Assembly (NCBI RefSeq): GCF_023206215.1
Contig: NZ_CP065800.1
Location: 2,294,001-2,358,000, forward strand
Length of the DNA: 64,000 bases
Direction of reading: 5' to 3'
DNA from: Butyrivibrio fibrisolvens
Lineage (GTDB): Bacteria; Bacillota; Clostridia; Lachnospirales; Lachnospiraceae
The notes beneath the pieces were generated by a model. The model saw only the letters and a list, made by a program, of their open reading frames with translations, was not told the origin of the DNA and did no database searches. Shown here in pieces: positions 28,333-36,487 of this stretch. The number at the start of each line of letters is the position of its first letter. Position 1 is the first letter of the stretch. The translations under genes were made by a program, and so were the position numbers.

Positions 28333-28562
28333 GCAGGATAATGGTGGATATAGATCAGCTTGTAAGAGATTCCCAGTCAGTTTCAGAGCACCTTACAAGG
28401 ATCAGAAACTTAAGACAGGACGAGCCCAAGGAGCTTAAAGAGCAGGGGGATAACGTAGAAAGCGGTATAGAAGAGTATAGCCGTTGTATACGTTTTGCAG
28501 CTGATAATTATAATAGAATGAGAAGCGAAGTTCGTGATGTTATCTCTTCAATCAGTATATAA
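28329..28562 (+). CDS. Small helical protein of the type VII locus
   Basis: 77 residues with TTG start 6 nt after GGAGGTG, overlapping the previous stop (TTGA). A helical hairpin is likely: SQSVSEHLTRIRNLR, a short loop and VESGIEEYSRCIRFAADNYNRMRSEV. No Trp, so no WXG motif. Similar in size and place to DUF5344-type partner proteins (inference). Confidence 0.5.
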   Translation: MSRIMVDIDQLVRDSQSVSEHLTRIRNLRQDEPKELKEQGDNVESGIEEYSRCIRFAADNYNRMRSEVRDVISSISI

Positions 28563-28621
28563 GGATCAGTTTCTTATTTGATCACATGCACGAGATTACG
28601 GTCTTTACAAGAGGTTGTATT

Positions 28622-28825
28622 ATGAATAATATGAAAAAAGAAATAGAGCAGCTAAGCAATACCGTCAGAAATATGAGCGGTTATTGGAAAAGTGAAAGCA
28701 GTGAGGTGCATCAGGATATTTTTGCAGATATCATTGATGATGCTATGGATTATGCGGATCACTTCCCGGAAGATACGAAGACAAGCACTAAGACAGATGT
28801 ATTTGATTCTGATCTGTTGAATTGA
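28622..28825 (+). CDS. Small WXG-like protein of the type VII locus
   Basis: 67 residues; ATG 28622 has the GAGGTTGTATT site, while ATG 28586 has none. It contains a helix, then SGYWKSESSEVHQD, which places a Trp in a turn as in WXG proteins, then an acidic helix. Shorter than the canonical 95-100 residues. Seen as a likely substrate or partner in this cluster. Confidence 0.5.
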   Translation: MNNMKKEIEQLSNTVRNMSGYWKSESSEVHQDIFADIIDDAMDYADHFPEDTKTSTKTDVFDSDLLN

Positions 28826-28840
28826 TTATAGAGGTGTTTT

Positions 28841-29107
28841 ATGGCAGATAAAAATACGATAACTCCTGAACTTTTGAAAGACAGGGTACTTAAGATAGAA
28901 GAGCTTGCAGATGCCCTTAAGAAAGATGTACTTAATGTCATAGTTGAGAGTGATGAAAAGACATTTGATTCATGGAAAGGCGAAGAGGCAGACATGTTCC
29001 GAACCAAAGAAGATGCTGTAACAGATGCCTTGAAAGAAGATCTTGATAAAACAGTAAAGCTTGCAGAACAGATGAGATATCTGTTATCTAAAAGTGAAAG
29101 GGCATGA
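28841..29107 (+). CDS. WXG100-family (ESAT-6-like) protein
   Basis: 88 residues forming a helix, a W-K-G turn (SWKGEEADMFR, about residue 47) and a second helix. This is the WXG100 layout of small type VII substrates that dimerise and dock onto the last ATPase domain of EssC. The usual C-terminal export signal (Y-x-x-x-D/E after the second helix) is not clear: the tail reads QMRYLLSKSERA. Lies in tandem with the other small genes. Confidence 0.75.
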   Translation: MADKNTITPELLKDRVLKIEELADALKKDVLNVIVESDEKTFDSWKGEEADMFRTKEDAVTDALKEDLDKTVKLAEQMRYLLSKSERA

Positions 29108-29113
29108 TAAGTA

Positions 29114-29209
29114 ATGGAAATATTACAAAAATACTGGTATATTCTGGTGGCTATTATTGTATTGCTGATAGCTTTCATAATAGTCCTTCTTGTATATATA
29201 AAAAAATAA
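29114..29209 (+). CDS. 31-residue single-pass membrane peptide, 5' half of a split FHA gene
   Basis: MEILQKYWYILV begins a single strongly hydrophobic helix ending LVYIKK-stop. It stops in a run of seven A (29200-29206). With six A the frame would run on through a Lys/Ala/Asn-rich linker into the FHA gene at 29382-29699, giving one membrane-anchored FHA protein of about 194 residues. I take this as the membrane anchor of that protein. It lies 6 nt after the WXG gene. Confidence 0.6.
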   Translation: MEILQKYWYILVAIIVLLIAFIIVLLVYIKK

Positions 29210-29381
29210 TGCAGAATATAATAGACAGAACGAGGCTGCAAAAAAAGCTGCAAACAAAACTGCAAACAAAGCATTAAAGAATGTTGCAGGTAAAGGCGGT
29301 AGTGTTAAAAAAGCAGCTGAAAGTGATAATGTACATCGTACTAAGTTTGTAGATCTTGGAGACAGAGATTCGGGAGATACA

Positions 29382-29699
29382 ATGCTTTTGTTTGATTCTC
29401 CCGGCAAAATCTGGATAAATGATATAGACAGACCTGATAAGATATTTGAACTTCCTTTGTCTGAGTCAGGTGTATATATAGGCTATGATAAGAGCAATCA
29501 GGTATGCCTTGATTATGATGATACAGTTTCAGGCGTACATTGTCGTATCTATTGTGCCGGAAGTAAGACATATATCGAGAACAAGAGTAAGACTAATCCG
29601 CTCATTGTGAATGGGCAGAAGATTGAAGAAAGCGCTGCTATATACTCAGGAACAGAGATTGTAGTGGGCAAGATCAGGCTCAGTATCAAATTCGCTTGA
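29382..29699 (+). CDS. FHA domain protein (3' half of the split gene)
   Basis: 105 residues with a phosphothreonine-binding FHA domain: VYIGYDKSN in place of the usual G-R strand, VSGVHCRIY (S-x-x-H), ENKSKTNPLIVNGQ and a final strand. The frame is open back to 29202 through an Ala/Lys/Asn-rich linker and lies one base out of frame with the membrane peptide at 29114. GGGAG 6 nt before ATG 29382 means a free cytoplasmic form may also be made. Likely partner: the Ser/Thr kinase 35 nt downstream. Confidence 0.75.
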   Translation: MLLFDSPGKIWINDIDRPDKIFELPLSESGVYIGYDKSNQVCLDYDDTVSGVHCRIYCAGSKTYIENKSKTNPLIVNGQKIEESAAIYSGTEIVVGKIRLSIKFA

Positions 29700-29734
29700 T
29701 CATATTTTGGGGCAGCTGTCGGAGGAAGGCATAA

Positions 29735-31753
29735 TTGGGGATTATCAGATGTCCGCATTGTCAGGAGATGATTCCTGATGATTTTACACATTGCGGCTTT
29801 TGCGGAAAAGATGTAAAAGTCAAAAACGAAAAATATATGCTGCAGATAGGAACAGTTCTGCAGGATAGATATTATATCGGAGCAGCTATAGGTCAGGGTG
29901 GATTCGGAATAACTTATAGCTGCTGTGATCTGCGCCTTGATATGAAGGTTGCGATCAAAGAGTATTATCCGGATCGTCTTGTTCAAAGAGATACAGAGGT
30001 ATCCGATAATGTCGTCTTAATAAATCCTTCTAAAAAGTCAGTCTATGATCATGAAATGAACAAGTGCCTTCTGGAGGCACGAACACTTGGTGATTTTGCA
30101 GATGAACCGGGTGTTGTCAGGGTCAGTGACATATTCAATCAGAACGAAACAGTATATATAGTTATGGAATATCTTGAGGGCATGACCCTTGAGCAGTTCC
30201 GTAAGAGGAATCCTGATGTAACATTTGACTTCTGTTATAAAATGTTAAGTCCGGTTATCAAAGTCCTTGAACGTATACACGAAAGAGGGCTTATTCATCG
30301 TGATATAAGTCCTTCCAATATCATGGTTCTTCCGGATGGACGTGCCAAGCTCCTTGATTTTGGATCTGCAAGTCGTTTTGATAAGCCGGATGATAGTGAT
30401 GAGATCCTGGTTCTTAGGTCAGGCTACTCCCCTATAGAACAATACCAAAAGAACATATCTTTGGGACCATGGACTGATGTCTATGCTTTTTGTGCTACTT
30501 TCTATTATATGCTGACGGGAGTTAATCCTGTGAGCGCAGATGAAAGAGTAGGAGGGGACACATTGTTAAGACCATCTAAGATGGGAGCTGAGATTCTGGG
30601 CGGACAGGAAGATGCACTTATGCACGGACTTGCAATTACTCCTGAACTAAGAACCAGATCCATGAAACAGCTCACAGATGAGATGGAGCTTAAGGTTCCG
30701 GTTATCAAACCTGAGCAGATAATCAATGCCAGGAATGAGATGAAATCCCATGTGATAGATGAAATATCCGGAATGGTTACTTTAACTCCGGATAGTAAGA
30801 ATGCTTTGCAGGATACTAAAAAGATACATCAAAAGATAAGCAAAAAGAAGCTGATAGTATCTCTTGCCGTTGCTGTTATCTGTATTCTTGCAGGAACTTT
30901 TACATTGAAGAGAGTCTTTTATAAAGAAGAAATTGTGAACGAAGTAACTGCGTATAGTCTTATCAATGAGAGCGCTTATGGCCTTGATTCTTATGAAAAT
31001 ATAAAACTTAAGATCAAGACAACGATTGATTGTAAGAAAAGTACAAGCTATAAGTCTGAAAGCAGTAGGATAGAAGAAGTTACAGAGGTATGGAAAGGGC
31101 AAGGCGACAGCTTGTATGTAAAAGATACCAGTTCTGTCGGTGATGGTAATATCGCTTATATCATATTGGATCATTTAAATGGTGATACATATAGACTTAG
31201 CAGGCACGAAGCAAATAGTTATTCAATTGATGATTCATATAATTCATATATCATAACGGCTCTTTTAAATGCGTCATACCTTAATGGAAGCTTGAAACTG
31301 GCAGAAGATAAGGCTAAGATAAACGACAGATACTATTATAAAGTAACTGGTGAGCTAAATCCTAATGCCATTGTAAAAACAATAGATGAATTAAATATTT
31401 ATGAGGATATTCCAAAGAGTTATATAAAGACTTATGGGCTTGTTCCTAACGCTGATATAACTGCTTATTTTGATAGTGAAGATCATAGGCTTAAGAGAAT
31501 CACTATTACTATGAAGGACTTTGATTGTGATGCGATCAATGAGAAGATAAAAGAATTTAATGAAATCTTTATGTATTCTTATGACAAGATAGGTATCACA
31601 ATGACTGTTGATTATGCTTATGGTGAGAACGCAGTTATAGACTCGGCAGAAGAGAAGCGCTTTACTGACACTAAAGCCAAGATCGAGGAAGACAGCGATG
31701 TAAGCTGGGAGTATGGCTGGGGCTATATATGGGGGCTTGACCTCTTTGAGTGA
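29735..31753 (+). CDS. Membrane Ser/Thr protein kinase with zinc ribbon
   Basis: 672 residues. TTG start with GGAGGAAGG upstream. A zinc ribbon (CPHC ... CGFC) opens the protein. The kinase domain follows (about 40-330): GQGGFGITY loop, VAIKEYY lysine, HRDISPSNI catalytic loop (Ser in the usual Lys place, common in this bacterial subgroup) and DFGSA. A membrane helix at about 370-390 (LIVSLAVAVICILAGTFTL) leads to an outside domain of about 280 residues with no PASTA repeats, probably the sensor. It ends the secretion-like locus and likely phosphorylates proteins read by the FHA domains of EssC and the neighbouring gene. Confidence 0.9.
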   Translation: MGIIRCPHCQEMIPDDFTHCGFCGKDVKVKNEKYMLQIGTVLQDRYYIGAAIGQGGFGITYSCCDLRLDMKVAIKEYYPDRLVQRDTEVSDNVVLINPSKKSVYDHEMNKCLLEARTLGDFADEPGVVRVSDIFNQNETVYIVMEYLEGMTLEQFRKRNPDVTFDFCYKMLSPVIKVLERIHERGLIHRDISPSNIMVLPDGRAKLLDFGSASRFDKPDDSDEILVLRSGYSPIEQYQKNISLGPWTDVYAFCATFYYMLTGVNPVSADERVGGDTLLRPSKMGAEILGGQEDALMHGLAITPELRTRSMKQLTDEMELKVPVIKPEQIINARNEMKSHVIDEISGMVTLTPDSKNALQDTKKIHQKISKKKLIVSLAVAVICILAGTFTLKRVFYKEEIVNEVTAYSLINESAYGLDSYENIKLKIKTTIDCKKSTSYKSESSRIEEVTEVWKGQGDSLYVKDTSSVGDGNIAYIILDHLNGDTYRLSRHEANSYSIDDSYNSYIITALLNASYLNGSLKLAEDKAKINDRYYYKVTGELNPNAIVKTIDELNIYEDIPKSYIKTYGLVPNADITAYFDSEDHRLKRITITMKDFDCDAINEKIKEFNEIFMYSYDKIGITMTVDYAYGENAVIDSAEEKRFTDTKAKIEEDSDVSWEYGWGYIWGLDLFE

Positions 31754-31797
31754 GGGATGATTGCTTTATAATTTCATGGAATGATAACTGGAATTAC

Positions 31798-31850
31798 TTA
31801 TGCCCCGGGTCTATACCTACTGTGCTAAGACATGTGGATCCGGGGCATAA
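31798..31850. terminator. Hairpin after the kinase gene
   Basis: TTATGCCCCGG / CCGGGGCATAA, perfect 11 bp with a 30-nt loop, 45 nt after the kinase stop. No T run follows on the + strand, so termination is uncertain. Confidence 0.4.
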
Positions 31851-31852
31851 TA

Positions 31853-31890
31853 AAAAAGGAATTCATAGCCTAAACTATAAATTCCTTCAT
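31853..31890 (-). terminator. Terminator of tRNA-Leu (minus strand)
   Basis: Read on the minus strand: AAGGAATTTATAG, loop, CTATGAATTCC and six T's, directly after the tRNA. Confidence 0.8.
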
Positions 31891-31895
31891 ACAAA

Positions 31896-31979
31896 TGCCG
31901 GTGGCGGGACTTGAACCCGCACTGAGTTGCCCCAAACAGATTTTGAGTCTGCCTCGTCTGCCAATTCCGACACACCGGC
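31896..31979 (-). tRNA. tRNA-Leu(CAA)
   Basis: The minus strand reads GCCGGTG ... CACCGGC plus discriminator A. Anticodon loop CTCAAAA gives anticodon CAA (codon UUG). The T-loop GGTTCAAGTCC and a long variable arm typical of class II leucine tRNA are present. About 84 nt; 3' CCA not encoded. Confidence 0.95.
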
Positions 31980-32054
31980 GTTTGCAACTTCATAATAATA
32001 GCATATTAGCGCGATTGGTGCAAGAAGTAATCGCACATTATTTTAAATAAATAA

Positions 32055-32351
32055 TTCAAACTTCCCACTTGGACGATACAGCATCTCCAAAGGATTTGCA
32101 GGGACGTGCTGTATATAGATCATTGCCATGCGGTTAATCGTTTTATACTTCATGGCACGATAGCCGGATCTTTTCATTCTGGGGTCCAAACTCGCTGCGC
32201 TCAGACAGGTGGACCCCTTGCAGAATGAAAATCTCCATCTATCATGCTCATGAAGTTAATAAAACGATTAAAAAGCATGGCAATGATCTATATACAGCCC
32301 GTCCCTGCAAATCCTTTGAAGACGTTGTATCGTCCAAGTGGGAAGTTTGAA
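32055..32351. repeat. Long palindrome family 1, copy 2 (about 297 bp)
   Basis: Ends TTCAAACTTCCCACTTG and CAAGTGGGAAGTTTGAA pair, the arms pair inward nearly throughout, and the core is GGGGTCC-AAACTCGCTGCGCTCAGAC-...-GGACCCC. Here the loop has CTGCG for the usual CTTCG. It lies between the tRNA-Leu and a truncated permease gene. Confidence 0.85.
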
Positions 32352-32389
32352 AAAGCAACATCCAAATAGAGATAAAGGAGAAAAAGAAA

Positions 32390-32533
32390 ATGAAAGTTGA
32401 TCCAAAAATGATTGAGATGGCGGATATATATCATCTGTCATTTATGACAAGAATTAAGTATATATATCTTCCGGCTCTTTTTCCAAATATGTATAAGAAC
32501 CGGCTTAATAAGGGAAGCAAAGTAGAAGAATGA
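32390..32533 (+). pseudogene. Remnant of an ABC transporter permease
   Basis: A 47-codon frame with a good site (AAAGGAG). Its text (VDPKMIEMADIYHLS, TRIKYIYLPALFPN) matches the conserved cytoplasmic loop of SsuC/TauC/ThiX-type permeases, the region that contacts the ATPase. All membrane helices are missing. It lies just behind long palindrome copy 2 and 60 nt before the matching ATPase gene, so it is the leftover of a permease gene in a decayed importer operon. Confidence 0.75.
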
Positions 32534-32593
32534 ATATAAAATAAGAAGTGAATTAATAAAACTAGAAAATGCATAAGCTTGCAAGAGGTTAAT

Positions 32594-33175
32594 ATGACAA
32601 TTGAGGCAAAGAATATAACTGTAAATTTGGATGGCAAGAAAGTTCTTGATAACGTGACATTTGAGATAAGTTCAGACGATACATGGGCTGTTACAGGCCC
32701 TGAAGGAAGCGGCAAGTCTACTCTTGTAGATGTAGTACTGGGGCTTAGAAAGCCGGATAAGGGCTACGTATCACTGCTTGGAGACTATAAATATGACAGG
32801 GTCAATGCAGGAGTAGTATTTCAGGAAGACAGACTTTGTGAGTATTTTTCTGCAGAAGAAAATATTGTTTTGGTAAATAACAGATATTCCGAAAGACGGG
32901 CAGCCCAGGAACTCGAGATGCTCATTGACACAAAATATCTGGGAAGACCTGTCTGTGAACTTCCGGAGGATGTAAGAAGATGTATATGTATAGTCAGAGC
33001 CTGCTGCATTCCGTCGGATGTTCTGATAATGGATGAACCTTTTAGGGGACTTACTCCTGAAAAGAGGAAAGCTGCTATAGATTTTATCAAGGAAGCTGCA
33101 GGACATAAGGGAATTGTATATGTCCAAAGGACTACTGAGGGGCTGGAAGCATATAAGAACTTCAGACTGGCATAA
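32594..33175 (+). CDS. ABC transporter ATP-binding protein, degenerate
   Basis: 193 residues from ATG 32594 (AAGAGGTTAAT upstream). Walker A GPEGSGKST, Q-loop VVFQEDRLCEYFSAEENI and Walker B VLIMDEPF are present, and match the nitrate/sulfonate/thiamine-precursor importer group. The signature is badly altered: LPEDVRR stands where LSGGQ(R/K)QR is expected, and the H-loop His is replaced (YVQRTTEG). At under 200 residues it is also short for the group. ATP hydrolysis is doubtful. The permease is only a fragment and no binding protein is near. Confidence 0.75.
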   Translation: MTIEAKNITVNLDGKKVLDNVTFEISSDDTWAVTGPEGSGKSTLVDVVLGLRKPDKGYVSLLGDYKYDRVNAGVVFQEDRLCEYFSAEENIVLVNNRYSERRAAQELEMLIDTKYLGRPVCELPEDVRRCICIVRACCIPSDVLIMDEPFRGLTPEKRKAAIDFIKEAAGHKGIVYVQRTTEGLEAYKNFRLA

Positions 33176-33255
33176 GATGCCAAAAAGAACTTTTGACACC
33201 TACCTCATAGATATATGCTTTGATTAATACTTTCAGTATACATGATCAGATAATC

Positions 33256-33290
33256 AAAAAGACCGTGAATAATCCTCACGGTCTTTATTG
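33256..33290. terminator. Bidirectional terminator
   Basis: AAAGACCGTGA / TCACGGTCTTT with A run before and T run after; serves the ABC ATPase on + and the MATE gene on -. Confidence 0.8.
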
Positions 33291-33308
33291 CTGCATTATA
33301 TGGCGTTT

Positions 33309-34685
33309 TCAATTATCGGAAGCCTTTGAATACTGTGGCTTTGTTATCTCCTTAAGTCCTACGATGCTGCATACACTTGCAGCGATAAGATCTGTCATTG
33401 CTCCTGCATAGAGGATTCCGCTTATTCCGAAGAACCTTGGAAGCAGCAGAAGAAGAGGAAGGAAAAATATTACCTGTCTTGTAAGCGATAGGAAGATTCC
33501 CTTGATAGGTTTGCCGATAGCTGAGAAGAAGTTTGAAACTATTGGCTGTATGAAATAAGTAAACAGGAATAGATAATAGATTCTTATGTATCTGACTCCG
33601 AATTCGAAGTATTCTTCAGAACCCTGGCCGAACATCTCGATAACCTGATGAGGGAATACCTGGAAGATGATAAAACCTAAGAAACTTATCACAGCGCCTG
33701 TTTTTAAGGCTCCAAACAAGGCTTCTTTAACCCTTGCATATTGTTTTGCTCCATAGTTGAAGCTTGCGATAGGCTGAAGTCCTTGTGACAGACCGATCAC
33801 AAAGGCCATCATTATCTGCATGCATTTAAGAGATACACCGGATACTGCAAGAGGGATATCTGTACCATAGTGTGACAGTCCGCCATAGTAATTAAGACTT
33901 TTGTTGAGTACGATAGCCAGAACCATCATTGCCAGTTGGTTGAAACAGTTGGCTGCACCCAGTGAAGCGATACTGATAACAACTGATAATCTGGGGATAA
34001 AAGATGCTATATCTAGTCTGACTGTCTTGTATCTTGTAAGGTATACAGCTCCCATTACAGCTGAGATGATCTGACCTATTATTGTTGCAAATCCTGCTCC
34101 GAACATCCCCCATCCGAATATGAAGATAAATATATAGTCAAGTATGATATTGGTAATAGCACCTGTGAGATTCATCTTCATAGAATATTTGGGGCTTCCG
34201 TCTGCTCTTATGATATGTGTGGCGCAGGAAGAGAAGATAAGGAAGGGAAAGCCTACGGCTGTGATCCTTAAATAGCTTTCTGCCAGAGGATATACATTAG
34301 AGGATGCACCAAAAAATACCAGCATGTCATTACATGCTATCTCTGAGAATATGGCAATTATAGATCCGATCAGAAATGCCATGGATGCAGCGTTACCTAT
34401 ATAATACTTGGCTCCGTCTTTTTCGCCTCTTCCCATTGCAAGGTTGAAGTTGGACGCTCCTCCTATTCCGAATAAAAGAGCACTTGCAATGCAGGCAGGT
34501 ACTAAAGGATATACAACATTGGTTGCAGCATTGCCGAGTTCTCCAATATTCTGTCCGATAAAAAGCTGATCGACAACATTGTAAAGAGAGCCAACAAGCA
34601 TGGCTATGATACTGGGGATCGCGAACTCTTTTAATAGAGTTGATATTTTCTTACTTCCTAAAGGGTTTTTAGATTTGTTTTCCAT
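33309..34685 (-). CDS. MATE family efflux transporter
   Basis: 458 residues with about 12 membrane helices. The MATE-type start (LLKEFAIPSIIAMLVGSLYNVVDQLFIGQ), the QGLQPIASFNYGA motif in the second half and the pseudo-symmetry of two six-helix bundles are visible. AGGA lies upstream of the ATG on the minus strand. Closest in appearance to the clostridial MepA-type branch. It is the only long gene on the minus strand between tRNA-Leu and 50.9 kb. Confidence 0.93.
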   Translation of the reverse strand: MENKSKNPLGSKKISTLLKEFAIPSIIAMLVGSLYNVVDQLFIGQNIGELGNAATNVVYPLVPACIASALLFGIGGASNFNLAMGRGEKDGAKYYIGNAASMAFLIGSIIAIFSEIACNDMLVFFGASSNVYPLAESYLRITAVGFPFLIFSSCATHIIRADGSPKYSMKMNLTGAITNIILDYIFIFIFGWGMFGAGFATIIGQIISAVMGAVYLTRYKTVRLDIASFIPRLSVVISIASLGAANCFNQLAMMVLAIVLNKSLNYYGGLSHYGTDIPLAVSGVSLKCMQIMMAFVIGLSQGLQPIASFNYGAKQYARVKEALFGALKTGAVISFLGFIIFQVFPHQVIEMFGQGSEEYFEFGVRYIRIYYLFLFTYFIQPIVSNFFSAIGKPIKGIFLSLTRQVIFFLPLLLLLPRFFGISGILYAGAMTDLIAASVCSIVGLKEITKPQYSKASDN

Positions 34686-34782
34686 AATGATCTATCCTGA
34701 TTTAAAAAATTTAACCAAATTTGGCCGCTACTATTATAATTTCTATAGACTCAAAATATCAAGAAGATATTTTGACCTGATC

Positions 34783-34882
34783 ATTAACCTTATGTCGCGA
34801 GCAAAGAGAGCAGCTAAATTGTTTGAATTGGTAGAGCTCGCGACACCAATTTGGGTTTGAAAGTGGAACACTTTCAAACTTT
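34783..34882 (+). repeat. Short repeat family 2, copy a
   Basis: About 100 bp: TTAACCTTATGTCGCGAG, a variable middle, AGCTCGCGACACCAATTTGG, then the perfect hairpin GTTTGAAAGTG-GAA-CACTTTCAAAC and a T-rich tail. Copy b at 41057 is over 75% alike by eye. GTCGCGAG and CTCGCGAC form a second stem. Confidence 0.75.
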
Positions 34883-34978
34883 ATCTTAAAAAAATAGCAT
34901 CGTTTATTCTAGCGTAAAAACTAAATTAGATGGTTTATATCCTTGTAATTTATTAATGAAATATTAATATGTCTTTGA

Positions 34979-34984
34979 TATAAT
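34979..34984 (+). promoter_or_regulatory. Putative -10 box for the SPFH/zinc-ribbon gene
   Basis: TATAAT about 65 nt before the start codon; no good -35 box is seen at 17 nt. The surrounding 100 nt are AT-rich. Confidence 0.35.
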
Positions 34985-35048
34985 GTTATACAGATGCGGC
35001 ACATTATCAATTGTATAGCTATCATGGAATTATAAGGAGGATATTCTA

Positions 35049-36410
35049 ATGGGTCTTATTAAAGCTATAGCAGGGGCAGCAGGTGGCGTTCTTGCTGATT
35101 CATGGAAAGAGTATTTCTATTGTGAGTCTATTCCGAACGATGTTCTTGTAACCAAAGGAAGCAAGAGAGTTTCAGGTCGTTCATCTAATACAAAGGGAAG
35201 TGACAATATCATTACTACAGGTTCTGTTATTGCAGTAGCAGACGGACAGTGTATGATAATCGTAGATCAGGGCAAGGTCGTTGAGCTTTGTGCAGAACCT
35301 GGTGAATTCACATATGACGCTTCTACAGAGGCATCAATCTTCTCAGGAAGCCTTGGAGAAGGCATTGGAGCAACATTCGCAAGCATTGGTAAGAGATTTA
35401 CATTTGGCGGCGAAGCTCCTAAGGATCAGAGAGTATATTATTTTAATACAAAAGAAATTATGGGTAACAAATATGGTACAGCTAATGCTGTTCCATTCAG
35501 AGTAGTAGACCAGAACGTTGGTCTTGATGTTGATATCTCTATCAAGTGCTTTGGTGAGTACAGCTACAAGATCATCGATCCTATTCTTTTCTACACTAAT
35601 GTATGTGGTAACGTTTCTGCTGATTACAACAGATCACAGATCGATTCACAGCTTAAGTCAGAGCTTCTTACAGCTCTTCAGCCTGCATTTGCTAAGATTT
35701 CAGGCATGGGCGTAAGATATTCTGCAATACCTGGACACACAGCAGAAATTGCTCAGGCTCTTAACGAGGAGCTTTCATCCAAGTGGAGAAATCAGCGCGG
35801 TATCGAGATCGCATCATTCGGTGTATCTTCTGTAAAGGCTTCTGAAGAAGATGAGAAGATGATCAAGGATATCCAGAAATCTGCAGTTAATAGAGATCCT
35901 GGTATGGCACAGGCTACTATGGTTGGTGCTACAGCAGATGCTATGAGAGATGCTGCTAAGAACACTAACGGTGCTATGATGGGCTTCATGGGCATGAACA
36001 TGGCTCAGAATGCAGGCATGGGCGCTATGAACAATTTCCAGGGTAATTATGGACAGGCACCTGCTAATAATTACAACACAGCAGCAGATGGCGGTTTTGG
36101 TGCAGCTACAATGCAGCCTAAAAATGCTAACACATGGAAATGTGCTAAGTGCGGAACTGAGAACGTTGGTAAGTTCTGTCAGAACTGTGGTGAGAAGAAG
36201 CCGGAGGAAGTTCAGCTTGGATGGAACTGCCCTAAGTGCGGCAAACTCAATCAGGGCAAGTTCTGTCAGGAATGCGGCGAGAAGAAACCTGAAGGAGCTC
36301 TTGTATATAAGTGCGATAAGTGCGGATGGGAGCCTGAAGATCCTTCCAATCCTCCTAAGTTCTGTCCTGAATGCGGAGATCCATTTGGCGATGAAGACAT
36401 CGTAAGATGA
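35049..36410 (+). CDS. SPFH-domain protein with C-terminal zinc ribbons (YdjI-like)
   Basis: 453 residues; AAGGAGG upstream. The N-terminal 290 residues are an SPFH/band-7-like domain of the kind sometimes annotated as virion core protein (GLIKAIAGAAGGVLADSWKEY start, then SVIAVADGQCMIIVDQGKVV). A Gly/Met/Asn-rich linker follows, then three treble-clef zinc ribbons with CxxC pairs (CAKCGTEN, CPKCGKLN, CDKCGWE). In Bacillus YdjI is linked to membrane-stress proteins. No phage genes are near, so the virion label is a naming relic. Confidence 0.85.
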   Translation: MGLIKAIAGAAGGVLADSWKEYFYCESIPNDVLVTKGSKRVSGRSSNTKGSDNIITTGSVIAVADGQCMIIVDQGKVVELCAEPGEFTYDASTEASIFSGSLGEGIGATFASIGKRFTFGGEAPKDQRVYYFNTKEIMGNKYGTANAVPFRVVDQNVGLDVDISIKCFGEYSYKIIDPILFYTNVCGNVSADYNRSQIDSQLKSELLTALQPAFAKISGMGVRYSAIPGHTAEIAQALNEELSSKWRNQRGIEIASFGVSSVKASEEDEKMIKDIQKSAVNRDPGMAQATMVGATADAMRDAAKNTNGAMMGFMGMNMAQNAGMGAMNNFQGNYGQAPANNYNTAADGGFGAATMQPKNANTWKCAKCGTENVGKFCQNCGEKKPEEVQLGWNCPKCGKLNQGKFCQECGEKKPEGALVYKCDKCGWEPEDPSNPPKFCPECGDPFGDEDIVR

Positions 36411-36441
36411 TCAACTGAATATATTTATTATAAATACTAAA

Positions 36442-36487
36442 ATCCCACACCGGATTCTGAGCAGATGACGGTGTGGGATTTTTTTGG
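36442..36487 (+). terminator. Rho-independent terminator after the SPFH gene
   Basis: AAATCCCACACCG / CGGTGTGGGATTT with seven T's. Confidence 0.9.

Noticed and set aside
31997..32060. Integration site at tRNA-Leu
   Set aside because: No integrase gene and no repeat of the tRNA 3' end was found within the window.
35049..36410. Virion core protein, hinting at a prophage
   Set aside because: The SPFH plus zinc-ribbon layout is a chromosomal family and no phage structural, integrase or lysis genes are near.
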